In this document: positions 1 through 12,705 of the stretch, piece by piece
Position numbering within the stretch: the stretch's first letter is position 1
Layout: each line of letters begins with the position of its first letter
Source of the DNA: Burkholderiales bacterium
GTDB lineage: Bacteria > Pseudomonadota > Gammaproteobacteria > Burkholderiales > SG8-39
Reading direction: 5' to 3'
Length of the DNA stretch: 64,000 nucleotides
Assembly (NCBI GenBank): GCA_014860355.1
Contig: JACZJV010000012.1
Location: forward strand, 1-64,000
Notes under the pieces: generated by a model
The model's database searches: none
The model's input: only the letters and a program-made list of their open reading frames with translations
Told to the model about the DNA's origin: nothing
Translations under genes and position numbers: made by a program

Positions 1-80
1 TTTTTCTCTTCGCCGCAAGCGGCGAGCGTGAGCGCCGCGACCGCGGCGAAAATGGCGAGACTGATCCGCGTGCCTTGCAT
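1..80 (-). CDS. Lipoprotein N-terminus (partial, runs off the window)
   Basis: Only the first 26 codons are in the window. They encode a positively charged start, a hydrophobic stretch and the lipobox LTLAAC followed by GEEK, so the product should be exported, lipid-modified at this cysteine and anchored in a membrane. The ATG at 78-80 has an AGGGAGA ribosome-binding site about 5 bases upstream. The mature function cannot be seen. It lies downstream of the cytochrome c gene on the same strand with about 100 bases between them, so co-transcription is possible. Confidence 0.7.
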   Translation of the reverse strand, partial: MQGTRISLAIFAAVAALTLAACGEEK

Positions 81-182
81 GGAATTCTCCCTGAAAATAA
101 TCGACGCATCGGAACACCACCCGGCCCAGGCAGCCCGCGCCAGACGCAACGAGACGGCCTCAAGCCGACCTAGAACTCTGGT

Positions 183-497
183 CTACTTGAAGGACAGCAC
201 CCATTTCACCAGAGTCTTGACATCTGCATCCGGTACGGTCGCATTGGGCGGCATCGGAATCTGCCCCCAGACACCGGCGCCGCCTTTCTTGACCTTGCCG
301 ATCAGCTTGGCCTCGGCGCCGGCATCACCCTTGTACTTGGCGGCGACGTCCTTGTAGGCCGGACCGATGATCTTCTTGTCCACGGTGTGGCAGGCAAGAC
401 AATTGTATTTTTTTGCCAATGCTTCCGAGGCGAGCGCATTACCGGCGCTGGCGAGCACTGCGGCCGATATGAATAGACAGCTTGCTAGGGTCTTCAC
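183..497 (-). CDS. Class I cytochrome c (c551/c552 type)
   Basis: This 104-aa protein is a small periplasmic electron carrier. Residues 1-23 form a signal peptide ending in ALA. The heme-binding motif is C33-L-A-C36-H37, and M82 in the IPMPPN segment is the expected distal heme ligand, the pattern of the monoheme c551/c8 family, whose usual mature length (about 80 aa) matches. The start is GTG with AAGGAG spaced 5 bases upstream; no ATG gives a complete signal peptide. It probably shuttles electrons to a terminal oxidase or reductase, but no partner gene is adjacent. Confidence 0.9.
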   Translation of the reverse strand: MKTLASCLFISAAVLASAGNALASEALAKKYNCLACHTVDKKIIGPAYKDVAAKYKGDAGAEAKLIGKVKKGGAGVWGQIPMPPNATVPDADVKTLVKWVLSFK

Positions 498-548
498 TGA
501 TGCTCCTTGGGAAAGTATGGAAGTATGGATACGCCAAGCTGCGGCATG

Positions 549-2654
<2,106 letters not shown>

Positions 2655-2887
2655 GGCATGTATCCGTGAGACCTAATTCGCGCCCCCTCTTGTCTCGGAG
2701 CTGCAATCTGGCGCGGACGAAAAGCCGTCCGTACGTAATCGGCGATCTTGGATAAAAACCCCAAAACTGCGTTTTGGGGTTAACCATAACTGGGTTTTCC
2801 GTGCGGATGGCCTTTCATCCGTACGGAAAGCCCGGTTGGCGCGCGCAGCGCGCAGGACTTTCCAAAACCCGCACGAATGCCGCCCCG
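2655..2887. other. Intergenic region with two further dyads beside the ilvD terminator
   Basis: No gene is supported here. Besides the ilvD terminator at 2759-2779 it holds an imperfect 11-bp hairpin at 2799-2826 (arms CCGTGCGGATG and CATCCGTACGG, 6-base loop, one mismatch) and a 6-bp hairpin at 2714-2731 (GGACG arms). Both contain a TCCGTACG-like core, so they may be remnants of one small palindromic repeat. Confidence 0.5.
2759..2779 (-). terminator. Rho-independent terminator of ilvD
   Basis: On the minus strand CCCCAAAAC-GCA-GTTTTGGGG forms a perfect 9-bp stem with a 3-base loop followed directly by TTTTTA. It lies about 110 bases after the ilvD stop codon and before the DUF255 gene, so it should separate these two units. 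Confidence 0.8.
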
Positions 2888-4570
<1,683 letters not shown>

Positions 4571-4680
4571 TACGTTCTCCTTGGTTTTGCATATTCCCGG
4601 GAACCCGTTGCAGACTGATATTCGCAGCGGGTTGGCTTAGGGGGGATGAGGGGAAACACCCCTAGCTTTTCGACCACGGT

Positions 4681-5634
4681 CTAGATTCGCGTTGGAGTCC
4701 GAGACGATAGCACCGGCTCCCGCTTGAGACAACCGAGTACGGCGCCGCCGGCGACCAGCACGAAGCCTGCGGCATGATAAACAAGCAGCCGCTCGCCGAT
4801 GAACAGGGTGGCAAATATACTGGAGAACACCGGCATCAGGTGGATTAGAATGCCGGCGCGCACCGCGCCCACGCGCTCCACGCCGTAGCTGAACAGGGCG
4901 GTCGAGACCAGGGTGGCAAGCGCGCCGATATAGAGCAGGCCGAGCATTTCGCGCGTTCCCAGATGCACGCCTCCGGCGCCCGCCCATTGGAGCGCGGCGA
5001 AAGGCAGCGTCAGCAATTCACCCATCAGTGCCATGACGAACACAAAAGCGAACAGGGACAGGGACTGCGGCCGGTGCGGCAGGCCCAGGGTATATATTGC
5101 CCATAGCACCATGCCACCCAGCATCAGCAGGTCGCCGTGATTGAACTGCAATTGCAGCAGCGCGCGCAGGTCGCCATGTGCCAGAATCAGGAGCACTCCC
5201 ACGAGTGAGGTCGCCAGTCCGATGCTCTCCGACCGGCGCGGGCGGCGGCCGCGCCAGCCCCAGCTGATCAGAATGATCAGCACTGGAATGGTCGAATTGA
5301 GCAGGCCCAGATTGATAGCCGTACTCTGCGCAAGTCCGGTAAAGATTAAGGCGCTTTGAGGCGCACCGCCGACGACGCTCAGGAACAGAAAGCGCTTCCA
5401 GTCGCGGCGTATGGCCTGCACGATCTTGACCCGTTCCGGCCACACCAAGGGCAGCAATACGGCAAATGCCACGCCCCAGCGTGCCGCCGCCATGACCAGC
5501 GGCGGTATCGTTTCCATGAGCGCGCGAGATACCACACCGATGCTGCCCCAAAGCGCGGTGGTGCAAATCAAAGCCAAATAGGCGGGGGTACGCGGAGAAG
5601 TGAAAATGGAAGCCATGGTATTACGCGAAGGCAT
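4681..5634 (-). CDS. EamA/DMT-family transporter
   Basis: A 317-aa integral membrane protein with about ten predicted hydrophobic segments arranged as two EamA repeats, for example ALICTTALWGSIGVVSRAL near the N-terminus and FIGERLLVYHAAGFVLVAGG near the C-terminus. Proteins of this drug/metabolite transporter superfamily usually export amino acids or other small metabolites; the substrate cannot be read from sequence. The first ATG is used here, but M7 (MASIF) is also possible. It is transcribed in the same direction as ilvD, 110 bases upstream. Confidence 0.88.
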   Translation of the reverse strand: MPSRNTMASIFTSPRTPAYLALICTTALWGSIGVVSRALMETIPPLVMAAARWGVAFAVLLPLVWPERVKIVQAIRRDWKRFLFLSVVGGAPQSALIFTGLAQSTAINLGLLNSTIPVLIILISWGWRGRRPRRSESIGLATSLVGVLLILAHGDLRALLQLQFNHGDLLMLGGMVLWAIYTLGLPHRPQSLSLFAFVFVMALMGELLTLPFAALQWAGAGGVHLGTREMLGLLYIGALATLVSTALFSYGVERVGAVRAGILIHLMPVFSSIFATLFIGERLLVYHAAGFVLVAGGAVLGCLKREPVLSSRTPTRI

Positions 5635-5717
5635 GATCTCGCGATGGTGAATCGGTTGCGAATACGCTTTACAATGAGGTGTGCATTCTAATCCCCCGTG
5701 GGCATCGAACAGGCTCC

Positions 5718-6497
5718 ATGTTGATCCATCCCCAGATTGATCCGGTCGCGATTGCGATAGGTCCGCTGGCGGTGCGCTGGTACGGGCTCATGTACCTGGC
5801 CGGCTTCGGCGCCGCGTTTCTGCTCGCGCGCAGCCGCATCAAGCGGGGGATGAGCGGGGACATCTCGTACGCCGTATTCGACGATCTGTTTTTTTTCAGC
5901 GTGCTCGGTGTGGTGCTGGGCGGTCGCCTGGGCTACGTGTTGTTCTACAAGCCGGCCTACTATTTCTCGCACCCGCTGGAAATTCTGGCGGTGTGGCAGG
6001 GAGGCATGTCTTTTCACGGCGGGTTTCTGGGCGTACTTCTCGCGATGCTGTACGTCGCGCGCAAACAGCGCATCGGCTGGCTTGCGATCACCGATTTCAT
6101 CGCGCCGCTGGTACCGCCGGCGCTGGCCGCCGGGCGCATCGGCAACTTCATCAACGGCGAGCTGTGGGGACGGGTTACCGATCTGCCATGGGGCATGGTG
6201 TTTCGCGGCGCCGGTCCCCTGCCGCGCCATCCCTCGCAGCTGTATCAGTTTGCCCTCGAAGGCGTGCTGCTGTTTTTCGTCCTTTGGCTTTATTCCTCGC
6301 GGCCGCGCCCCAGGGGCGCGGTCTCGGCGGTGTTCCTGATCGGCTACGGCGTGCTACGCTTTGGTGTCGAATTCTTTCGCGAACCAGACGATTTTCTGGG
6401 CCTTTTGGCGTTCAACCTGTCCATGGGTCAATGGCTTTCGCTGCCCATGATCATGATCGGCATCGCCATGCTCGCCTGGGCCACGAGAAAGGAGTAA
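5718..6497 (+). CDS. lgt: Prolipoprotein diacylglyceryl transferase
   Basis: Lgt moves a diacylglyceryl group from phosphatidylglycerol onto the lipobox cysteine of prolipoproteins in the inner membrane. The protein shows the family opening [16 protein letters not shown], the essential histidine segment MSFHGGFLG, and the signature [14 protein letters not shown]. About seven membrane segments are visible. I start at the ATG at 5718 (259 aa) because the family starts at this methionine; an upstream in-frame ATG at 5679 would add 13 unlike residues. Confidence 0.95.
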   Translation: MLIHPQIDPVAIAIGPLAVRWYGLMYLAGFGAAFLLARSRIKRGMSGDISYAVFDDLFFFSVLGVVLGGRLGYVLFYKPAYYFSHPLEILAVWQGGMSFHGGFLGVLLAMLYVARKQRIGWLAITDFIAPLVPPALAAGRIGNFINGELWGRVTDLPWGMVFRGAGPLPRHPSQLYQFALEGVLLFFVLWLYSSRPRPRGAVSAVFLIGYGVLRFGVEFFREPDDFLGLLAFNLSMGQWLSLPMIMIGIAMLAWATRKE

Positions 6498-6533
6498 TGT
6501 AATCTGTAATCTATCCGCAGGAAGGAGGCAGCC

Positions 6534-6746
6534 ATGGAAGAGAGCGAAACGCTACACTCGGCGCTGCAGCAGCGCGTCCGCGAGCTACAGATGGAACACG
6601 ACGACCTGGACGACGCCATTGCGCGACTGTCGGAAAATCCTTTACCCGACCAGCTGCGCCTGCAGCGCTTGAAAAAGCGCAAGCTATTGCTCAAAGACCA
6701 GCTTACTTTTCTGGAACGCCAGCTCGATCCGGATGTCATGGCCTAA
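6534..6746 (+). CDS. YdcH family protein (DUF465)
   Basis: A 70-aa, highly charged, coiled-coil-forming protein (HSALQQRVRELQMEHDDLDD, then a LKKRKLLLKDQL segment), typical of the DUF465/YdcH family, which is common and uncharacterised. A very strong ribosome-binding site, AGGAAGGAGG, precedes the ATG. It follows lgt on the same strand after 36 bases and may be co-transcribed. Confidence 0.85.
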   Translation: MEESETLHSALQQRVRELQMEHDDLDDAIARLSENPLPDQLRLQRLKKRKLLLKDQLTFLERQLDPDVMA

Positions 6747-6769
6747 GCGGTGATCGGGCAAGCGCAGCC

Positions 6770-7153
6770 TCAGCCGCGTTTGCCCGATAGCAGCCCGGGC
6801 TTGAGTCCGGTCGCCACGCTCGCGTTCTCCAGCCGCAGAAATGTTGCGTAGCCTTCCGGCGCGATGGCGAAGCCGTAAGACAGACTGCCGTTCAGGCGCA
6901 CCGCCTGCGGGCTGAACAGGTTCGCGCCGGCATTGAAGCCGGGCAGGTGCACGTAAGCCACCGGGTTCTCGGCGCAATCCGGGCATACGCCCGACTCTCC
7001 TGCCAGGGTTATCTGCCTTGGATCGGCATGCATGGCGACCAGGTATCCGCGCAACTCCACCTCCCGTCCGGACAAAGCCTCGGCGCGCTTGCTGAAAGTC
7101 ATGCGCGGAGTGCCGATGTGATCGAACAGGTCGCGAAAAGATATGCTCTGCAT
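6770..7153 (-). CDS. Conserved hypothetical protein
   Basis: A 127-aa soluble protein without signal peptide. The central part, VELRGYLVAMHADPRQITL, looks like a beta-rich OB-type strand pattern and is followed by a CPDC pair (residues 57-60) that could bind a metal, then alternating hydrophobic strands. I do not recognise the family and assign no function. It is convergent with the YdcH-family gene (stop codons 23 bases apart) and follows a TauE/SafE gene on the same strand. Confidence 0.6.
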   Translation of the reverse strand: MQSISFRDLFDHIGTPRMTFSKRAEALSGREVELRGYLVAMHADPRQITLAGESGVCPDCAENPVAYVHLPGFNAGANLFSPQAVRLNGSLSYGFAIAPEGYATFLRLENASVATGLKPGLLSGKRG

Positions 7154-7182
7154 GGGGCTACAGTCTAGCGCAGCGCGCCCGT

Positions 7183-7923
7183 TCAGCCCAGCGCCCGGGC
7201 TATGAGGGAGCCGCCCGCTGCAAACAGCATCAGCGCCACCAGACGCAGTAGCAACTCGTGTGAAATGCTCCGGAACAGGCGCGATGCGAGGCTGACGCCG
7301 ACAAATGCCGCGGGCAACACCGCGACCGCGGCGAGCAGCACTTCGCGCTTCAGCAGCAGGCCGGTAAGTGCAAAGGCCATGACGCGCATGCCTATGCTGA
7401 ACACGGTGGTAAGCGTGAGCGTCGCGCGAAACTGCGCCTTTGCCAGGGGCCTGTGGGAAAGATAGATGGCATAGGGTGGCCCGCCCGCACCGAACAGGGT
7501 GCTGGTGATGCCACCGAAGAATCCTGCGATATAGGCCCAGCCGACGCCGACGATTGCGCCCCCTGGTCGGCGCAGCAGGCTGTAGCTGGCGTAGAGCAGC
7601 ACGAACACGCCGAGTGCGAGCATCGCGCCGGCTCGCGGCAGATTGACCAGCACGGTTACGCCGACTACGGTGCCCAGCAGTACCAGCGGCACCATGCGCA
7701 CGAGTTCGCTCTTGATTGCGTCGGCCGGATGTTGAAATCCGATGCGCAGCGCGTTGGCGAGATCCATCAGGGCGAACACCGCAAGCGCAAACGGCAGAGG
7801 CACGAAATGCGTCGCAAGCGGTATGGTCACCAGCGAGGAGCCGAAGCCAGTGATGCCGTAGACCAGGGAGCCTAGAAAAGCGATCCCGGCGAACAGCAGC
7901 AGCAGCCCGGGGTCATCCGGCAT
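7183..7923 (-). CDS. TauE/SafE family membrane permease
   Basis: A 246-aa integral membrane protein of the TauE/SafE (sulfite/sulfonate or organic anion exporter) family, with two repeats each carrying a glycine-rich motif (GITGFGSSLVTIPL near the start; GFFGGITSTLFGAGGPPYAIYL in the middle). The start MPDDPGLLLLFAG at 7923 fits the family; longer readings overlap the upstream dehydrogenase gene in another frame. Only 14 bases separate it from that gene, so the two are probably one transcript and the permease may move the substrate or product of the dehydrogenase. Confidence 0.88.
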   Translation of the reverse strand: MPDDPGLLLLFAGIAFLGSLVYGITGFGSSLVTIPLATHFVPLPFALAVFALMDLANALRIGFQHPADAIKSELVRMVPLVLLGTVVGVTVLVNLPRAGAMLALGVFVLLYASYSLLRRPGGAIVGVGWAYIAGFFGGITSTLFGAGGPPYAIYLSHRPLAKAQFRATLTLTTVFSIGMRVMAFALTGLLLKREVLLAAVAVLPAAFVGVSLASRLFRSISHELLLRLVALMLFAAGGSLIARALG

Positions 7924-7937
7924 CGGCGCGCCGGTGC

Positions 7938-10900
7938 CTAGCGGCCCGCAGGCGCTGCCAGCGCCCGGGCCAACACCTGCGCGACGTGCACTGCCTCGCG
8001 TTCTGCGCCGCCAGCTTCCCGAGTTTTCAGACCGTCGTGTATCTGATGGCGGCAACTGGTGCCGTCGGCGACAATAAGCGTATCGGCACCGGCCTTGCGC
8101 AGTGCCGGCAGCAACGACGCCTCGGCCATTTTCAGCGAGACTTCGTAGTGCTCCGCGTCGTAACCGAAGGCGCCAGCCATGCCGCAACAGCCGGACTCCA
8201 CAGTTTCTACTTTCAATTCCGGAACCAGTCGCAGCACTTGCTCCACCGAGGACATCGCGCCGAAGGCTTTCTGGTGGCAATGACCGTGCAGCAATGCCTT
8301 TTTCTGCGGCAGCGCGCGAAGCTCGAGCTTAAGCCGGCCGGCCTGATGCTCCGTGGCGAGAAATTCCTCGAACAGCACGGCCCGTTCCGCCAATGCATCG
8401 GCAGCGGCACCGGGGAGCATGGACTTGAATTCGTCGCGCAGGGTATATAGGCACGAGGGTTCCAGCCCGATGATGGGAAGGCCGCGCTCGACAAAAGGCT
8501 GCAGGGCGGCGATGGTGCGCCGCGCCTCCGCCCGGGCTTCGTCCACCATGCCGCTGGCGAGGAAGGTGCGGCCGCAACACAGCGGGCGCGCATCTTTATC
8601 ATCGGCTGCGCGCGCGGTTAGTACTCGATAGCCCGCCGCCTCCAGCACCGCGCGCGCAGCGCGCGCGTTGTCCGGCTCGAAGTAATTGTTGAAAGTGTCG
8701 GTCAGTAGCACTACTTCGCGCGCCGCAGTATCGCCGCGCTGCGTCCTTGTCGCGTCCAGATGGAAAGCATCTCCGCGCCACCTGGGCAGGGAACGCCGGG
8801 CCGCGAGGCCTAGCAGCGATTCGCTCAGGTGGGCCAGCCCCGGAACGGCGTCGCGCAGGTTGGCGAGCCCATGCAGGCGCGCCGCCCAGGGCGCGTAGCG
8901 CGGCAGATGGGCGATCAAGCGCTCCTTGAATGAGCGGCCGTGGCGCTTGTGATAGTGGTGCAGAAACTCGATTTTCATTTTCGCCATGTCCACGCCGGTG
9001 GGACATTCGCGCTTGCAGCCCTTGCAGCTCACGCACAAATCCATGGCCTCGCGCAGCGCCTCCGAAGTGAAGGCGTCGGCACCCAATTGTCCGGACAGGG
9101 CAAGGCGCAGGGTATTGGCGCGGCCGCGGGTGAGATCGCGCTCGTTGCCCGTGGCGCGGTAGGACGGACACATGGTACCGGCGTCGAATTTGCGGCAATG
9201 GCCGTTGTTGTTGCACATTTCCACGGCCGCAATGAATCCCCGGCTGGAAGCGGCGGCGGCAGGGGAGGCCTCGGCATCGGTTGCGTTCCATTCGCTCCAA
9301 TCCAGGGCGGTATCGAGTTGCTGTGCGGCATACCCCGGTTTGAAGCGAAACAGGCTGCGGTCGTCCTGCCTGGTGCCGCGCACGATCTTGCCCGGATTCA
9401 TCAGGCCGCGCGGGTCGAACAGGTCCTTGATTTCCTCCAGCGCCCGCATCAGCCGCGCCCCGATGATGGGTTCGATCCACTGCGTGCGCACCAGGCCGTC
9501 GCCGTGCTCGCCCGAATAGGCCGCGCCCTTGTAGCGCCTTACCAGCTCGCAGGCCTCTTCGGCGATTGCGCGCATTTGCCTGGCGCCGCCTTCCTTCATA
9601 TTGAGCACCGGACGCACGTGCAGGGTGCCGACCGAGGCATGTGCGTACCAGGTGCCGCGCGTTCCGTGCCTGGCGAATACCTGGGTCAGCTTCTCGGTAT
9701 ATTCGGCGAGATGTTCGAGCGGTACGGCGCAGTCCTCGATGAAGGACACCGGCTTGCCTTCGCCTTTCATCGACATCATGATATTGAGACCGGCTTTCCT
9801 CACCTCCCACACATCCTTTTGCAGCGCCGCGTCGGTGATCTCGACCACGCCGCCGGGATACCCGAGCTCGGCCATGAGTTCCACCAGCTGCCTGAGCTTT
9901 GCGAGCTGCTCGCCGCGATCGTCGCCGGCGAATTCGACCAGCAGTATCGCGTCCGGGTCGCCCCTGAGAAAGCGGTTGACGATGGGCTTGAACGCCGCAT
10001 TTCCGCGCGCGAGTTCTATCATCGTGCGGTCCACCAGTTCCACCGCCGTCGGCGCTAGCTTGACGATGTGCTGCGGTGCTTGCATCGATAGCTGGAAAGT
10101 CGGGAAATGGCACACGCCCAGAGCCTTGTGTTGCGGCAGCGGCGCGAGATCCAGGTGGATGCGCCGCGTATAGGCGAGCGTGCCCTCCGAGCCTACCAGG
10201 AGGTGCGCGAGGTTATGCGGACGCAGCTCGCCCTCTGCACCCGGCTGCACCATGTCGATGTTGTAGCCCTGCACCCGGCGCAACACCTTGGGCCAGCGCG
10301 CCTCGATCTCCGCCGCCTCGCGCCGTACGACCGCGTGCACGCGCGCGACCAGCGCCTGATAGGCCGGCGGCGCGCCTGAGATCGCATCGCTAGTGCCAAA
10401 GTGGAATTCGGCGCCGTCGGCGAGCAGCGCGTCGATACCGCGCACGTTGTGCACCATATTGCCATAGCGTATCGAACGCGAGCCGCAGGAGTTGTTTCCG
10501 GCCATGCCGCCCAGGGTTGCCTGCGCACTGGTGGAAACGTCCACCGGAAACCAAAGGCCATGCGGCTTGAGATAGGCGTTCAACTGGTCCAGCACCATGC
10601 CTGGCTGCACCACGGCCGTGCGCGCAGTCTTGTCGAACTCAAGGACGCGATTCAGGTATTTGGAATTGTCTATGACCAGGGCTGCGCCTACGGTCTGGCC
10701 GCACTGCGAGGTGCCGCCGCCGCGCGCCAGTATGGGCACGCCCTGGTCGGCAGCGATCTGGATGGCTAGGCGCGCGTCCTCCTCGGTCTGCGGCACCACC
10801 ACGCCCACCGGTTCGATCTGATAAATCGACGCGTCAGTGGAATAGCGGCCGCGGCTCGCGGCATCGAACAGGACCTCGCCCCGGATCTCGCGCCGCAGCC

Positions 10901-10973
10901 GCGCGGCGAGCGCACTGTCGCCTGCGCGCGCGCGCTGGGTAGCGGTCGACACTTGCTTTGGTGCTCGGTCCAT
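7938..10973 (-). CDS. FAD-linked oxidase / Fe-S protein, YdiJ-type D-2-hydroxyacid dehydrogenase
   Basis: This 1011-aa protein fuses a GlcD-like FAD-linked oxidase (FAD-binding PCMH domain about residues 45-280 with GMAGNNSCGSRSIRYG; FAD-oxidase C-domain to about 545) to a GlcF-like iron-sulfur part. The [4Fe-4S] ligand motif CVSCKGCKRECP lies near residue 650, and CCG motifs (CCGRTF near 798, GCCGMAGAFGY near 925) mark the heterodisulfide-reductase-type domains. Length and order match YdiJ, reported as a D-2-hydroxyglutarate dehydrogenase, and related D-lactate dehydrogenases. The precise 2-hydroxyacid substrate is not determinable. It is followed closely by a TauE/SafE permease. Confidence 0.9.
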   Translation of the reverse strand: MDRAPKQVSTATQRARAGDSALAARLRREIRGEVLFDAASRGRYSTDASIYQIEPVGVVVPQTEEDARLAIQIAADQGVPILARGGGTSQCGQTVGAALVIDNSKYLNRVLEFDKTARTAVVQPGMVLDQLNAYLKPHGLWFPVDVSTSAQATLGGMAGNNSCGSRSIRYGNMVHNVRGIDALLADGAEFHFGTSDAISGAPPAYQALVARVHAVVRREAAEIEARWPKVLRRVQGYNIDMVQPGAEGELRPHNLAHLLVGSEGTLAYTRRIHLDLAPLPQHKALGVCHFPTFQLSMQAPQHIVKLAPTAVELVDRTMIELARGNAAFKPIVNRFLRGDPDAILLVEFAGDDRGEQLAKLRQLVELMAELGYPGGVVEITDAALQKDVWEVRKAGLNIMMSMKGEGKPVSFIEDCAVPLEHLAEYTEKLTQVFARHGTRGTWYAHASVGTLHVRPVLNMKEGGARQMRAIAEEACELVRRYKGAAYSGEHGDGLVRTQWIEPIIGARLMRALEEIKDLFDPRGLMNPGKIVRGTRQDDRSLFRFKPGYAAQQLDTALDWSEWNATDAEASPAAAASSRGFIAAVEMCNNNGHCRKFDAGTMCPSYRATGNERDLTRGRANTLRLALSGQLGADAFTSEALREAMDLCVSCKGCKRECPTGVDMAKMKIEFLHHYHKRHGRSFKERLIAHLPRYAPWAARLHGLANLRDAVPGLAHLSESLLGLAARRSLPRWRGDAFHLDATRTQRGDTAAREVVLLTDTFNNYFEPDNARAARAVLEAAGYRVLTARAADDKDARPLCCGRTFLASGMVDEARAEARRTIAALQPFVERGLPIIGLEPSCLYTLRDEFKSMLPGAAADALAERAVLFEEFLATEHQAGRLKLELRALPQKKALLHGHCHQKAFGAMSSVEQVLRLVPELKVETVESGCCGMAGAFGYDAEHYEVSLKMAEASLLPALRKAGADTLIVADGTSCRHQIHDGLKTREAGGAEREAVHVAQVLARALAAPAGR

Positions 10974-11003
10974 AAAAGCTCGAACCCGGATGAATTCTGC
11001 TGG

Positions 11004-11663
11004 CTACGCGGCTGCGGTTTCGGCCTGGCGCATGGCCTCGAGCAGGGCCTGCGGCCCTTGCGCGCCGGAGACCGCGAGCTTGCCATTGAAAATGAAAAAA
11101 GGCACGCCTTGCACACCGATCGCGCGCGCGCGCTGATCTTCCTGCTCCACCGCCTGGCGCGACTGCGGGTCGGCCAGGCATTGCTCCACCTTGGCCCGAT
11201 CCAGGCCGGCGGAAGTGGCGATGGCAAGCAGGTTTTCCGTCCTGGTCAAATCGACGCCTTCGAGAAAGTAAGCTTGCAACAGGGCTTCCTTGACCCGGTC
11301 CTGCAAACCGCCGGCCAGCGGCCCCGCGGCGCCGGCCAGCGCGATCAGGCTGTGCGCCGCGACCGTATTGGGCTGGCGCACGATGCGGTCAAACGCGAAC
11401 GCAATGCCGTACTCCTTACCGACTCCGGCCACGCGCGCATAGACGTCCTTGGCCCGCGCGGCGCCGAATTTCTGCAGCACATATTCCTGCCGGCTCATGC
11501 CTTCGGCGGGCAGCTGCGGATTGAGCTGAAACGGCCGCCAGGTGACGCTGGGTTTGTCCGCATCGGGGTTTTGCTGCGCATACAGCGCGAGCGCAGCCTC
11601 GATCTGGCGTTTGCCGATGTAGCACCAGGGACAGACCACGTCGGAAATGATGTCGATGTTCAA
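11004..11663 (-). CDS. DsbA/FrnE-like oxidoreductase
   Basis: A thioredoxin-fold protein of the DsbA/2-hydroxychromene-2-carboxylate isomerase-like FrnE group. It lacks a signal peptide, so it acts in the cytoplasm. The family opening NIDIISDVVCPWCYIGKR contains the CPWC active site, and the C-terminal GVQGVPFFIFN motif carries the cis-proline. I choose the TTG at 11663 (219 aa) because AAGGAGG sits 5 bases before it and family members begin here; an ATG at 11696 would add 11 residues but has no ribosome-binding site. Confidence 0.85.
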   Translation of the reverse strand: MNIDIISDVVCPWCYIGKRQIEAALALYAQQNPDADKPSVTWRPFQLNPQLPAEGMSRQEYVLQKFGAARAKDVYARVAGVGKEYGIAFAFDRIVRQPNTVAAHSLIALAGAAGPLAGGLQDRVKEALLQAYFLEGVDLTRTENLLAIATSAGLDRAKVEQCLADPQSRQAVEQEDQRARAIGVQGVPFFIFNGKLAVSGAQGPQALLEAMRQAETAAA

Positions 11664-11819
11664 GATGCCCTCCTTGCTCTGCTTTGGCGCTGCCATGGGG
11701 ATTCAGGGGTGAAACGGGCTTCGCCGGCACTTCTTCCGCCGCTGGTCCTGCAGCAAAACGAGGGGCGGGTTCCGCAATGCTGAATGCGCCATCCCAGCAC
11801 GCCATGCTACCTTACTACA

Positions 11820-12524
11820 TTACTCGACCGGCTTGCTTGCCAGCGCGTCCAGCACCACTGCCATTTTGTTGCCGAGGTGGCTGCGCAGCAGCGCCGGCAG
11901 CAACACGCTATCGCGACGCGTCAGCGCGTCGAGGATTTTCTGATGCTCCTCCACCGCATGGTCCCAGCGATCGCGTGAGAGATTGGCCATGTAGCGCGCG
12001 CGGCGCACATGGCCGTTTAGCGCGCGGTAAGTGTTGGTGAGCGTCGCATTGCCGGCGCATTCGACCAGGCGCAGGTGAATCTGCTGGTTGCAGCGGAAGT
12101 ACAGCGTGAGTTCGCCGCGCGTATGGTGCGCCAGCATCTGGTAATGCAGCGCCCGGATCTCGGCGACGTCGGCTTCGCTCGCATTGGCACAGGCAAGTTC
12201 CCCGGCGAGCGCTTCGAGCGCGCCCAGGAGCACAAACATTTCCCGCACGGTCGTGGCAGTGATGCGGGTAACGATAGCGCCGCGGTTGGGCAAGAGTTCG
12301 ACCAGGCCCTCGGAGGCGAGAAATTTGATCGCCTCGCGCACCGGTGTGCGCGAAGTGCGCAGGCGTTCGCACAGCACGCGCTCGTTCAGTTTCACCCCCG
12401 GCGCCAGTTCGCCCTGAATGATCAGGTCGCGCAGTCGCTCGAGCACTTCCGCGGCCAGCAGGCGTGGCTCGGCGGCAGACGCAGAGCCGCTGTCCGTTGC
12501 ACGATTTCCGGAATCTTGATCCAT
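11820..12524 (-). CDS. GntR family regulator, FCD (FadR C-terminal) type
   Basis: A transcription factor with an N-terminal winged helix (LLAAEVLERLRDLII ... TSRTPVREAIKFLASEGLVEL) and a C-terminal all-helical FCD ligand domain with the metal/ligand-binding histidines expected in FadR-type repressors. Ligands are usually organic acids. It is divergent from the aminotransferase-TRAP-CoA-transferase genes. The -10 box lies at 12546-12551 with the operator arm at 12536-12546, so the transcript starts near 12539. That makes the ATG at 12524 (234 aa) more likely than 12536 or 12602. It probably represses itself and the divergent operon. Confidence 0.88.
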   Translation of the reverse strand: MDQDSGNRATDSGSASAAEPRLLAAEVLERLRDLIIQGELAPGVKLNERVLCERLRTSRTPVREAIKFLASEGLVELLPNRGAIVTRITATTVREMFVLLGALEALAGELACANASEADVAEIRALHYQMLAHHTRGELTLYFRCNQQIHLRLVECAGNATLTNTYRALNGHVRRARYMANLSRDRWDHAVEEHQKILDALTRRDSVLLPALLRSHLGNKMAVVLDALASKPVE

Positions 12525-12535
12525 GGCGTAAGTCA

Positions 12536-12574
12536 TTTTGTATGCATAATACGCTAGGCGAGCTAGCTTGGCAA
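12536..12574 (-). promoter_or_regulatory. gntR promoter with overlapping operator arm
   Basis: On the minus strand TTGCCA (12569-12574), a 17-base spacer and TATTAT (12546-12551) form a good sigma-70 promoter. The 11-mer TTTTGTATGCA (plus strand 12536-12546) overlaps the end of the -10 box and the start point, the expected place for autorepression. Confidence 0.7.
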
Positions 12575-12614
12575 TCCGAGTATAACGCTTTAAAGACAGC
12601 ATATTACGAAATTG

Positions 12615-12655
12615 TTGACTGATCCAGATGAGGCATGATTAAATTGCATACAAAA
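12615..12655 (+). promoter_or_regulatory. Promoter of the aminotransferase-TRAP operon with operator arm
   Basis: TTGACT (12615-12620), an 18-base spacer and TTAAAT (12639-12644) form a probable sigma-70 promoter. It is followed at once by TGCATACAAAA (12645-12655), the exact reverse complement of the 11-mer in the gntR promoter. The position just after the -10 box suits repression by the GntR protein, relieved by an organic-acid ligand. Confidence 0.65.
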
Positions 12656-12705
12656 TAGGGCCCAGCGATCAGGCTGTCCGGCCCGGCATACGAGGAGTCT
12701 CTGCC

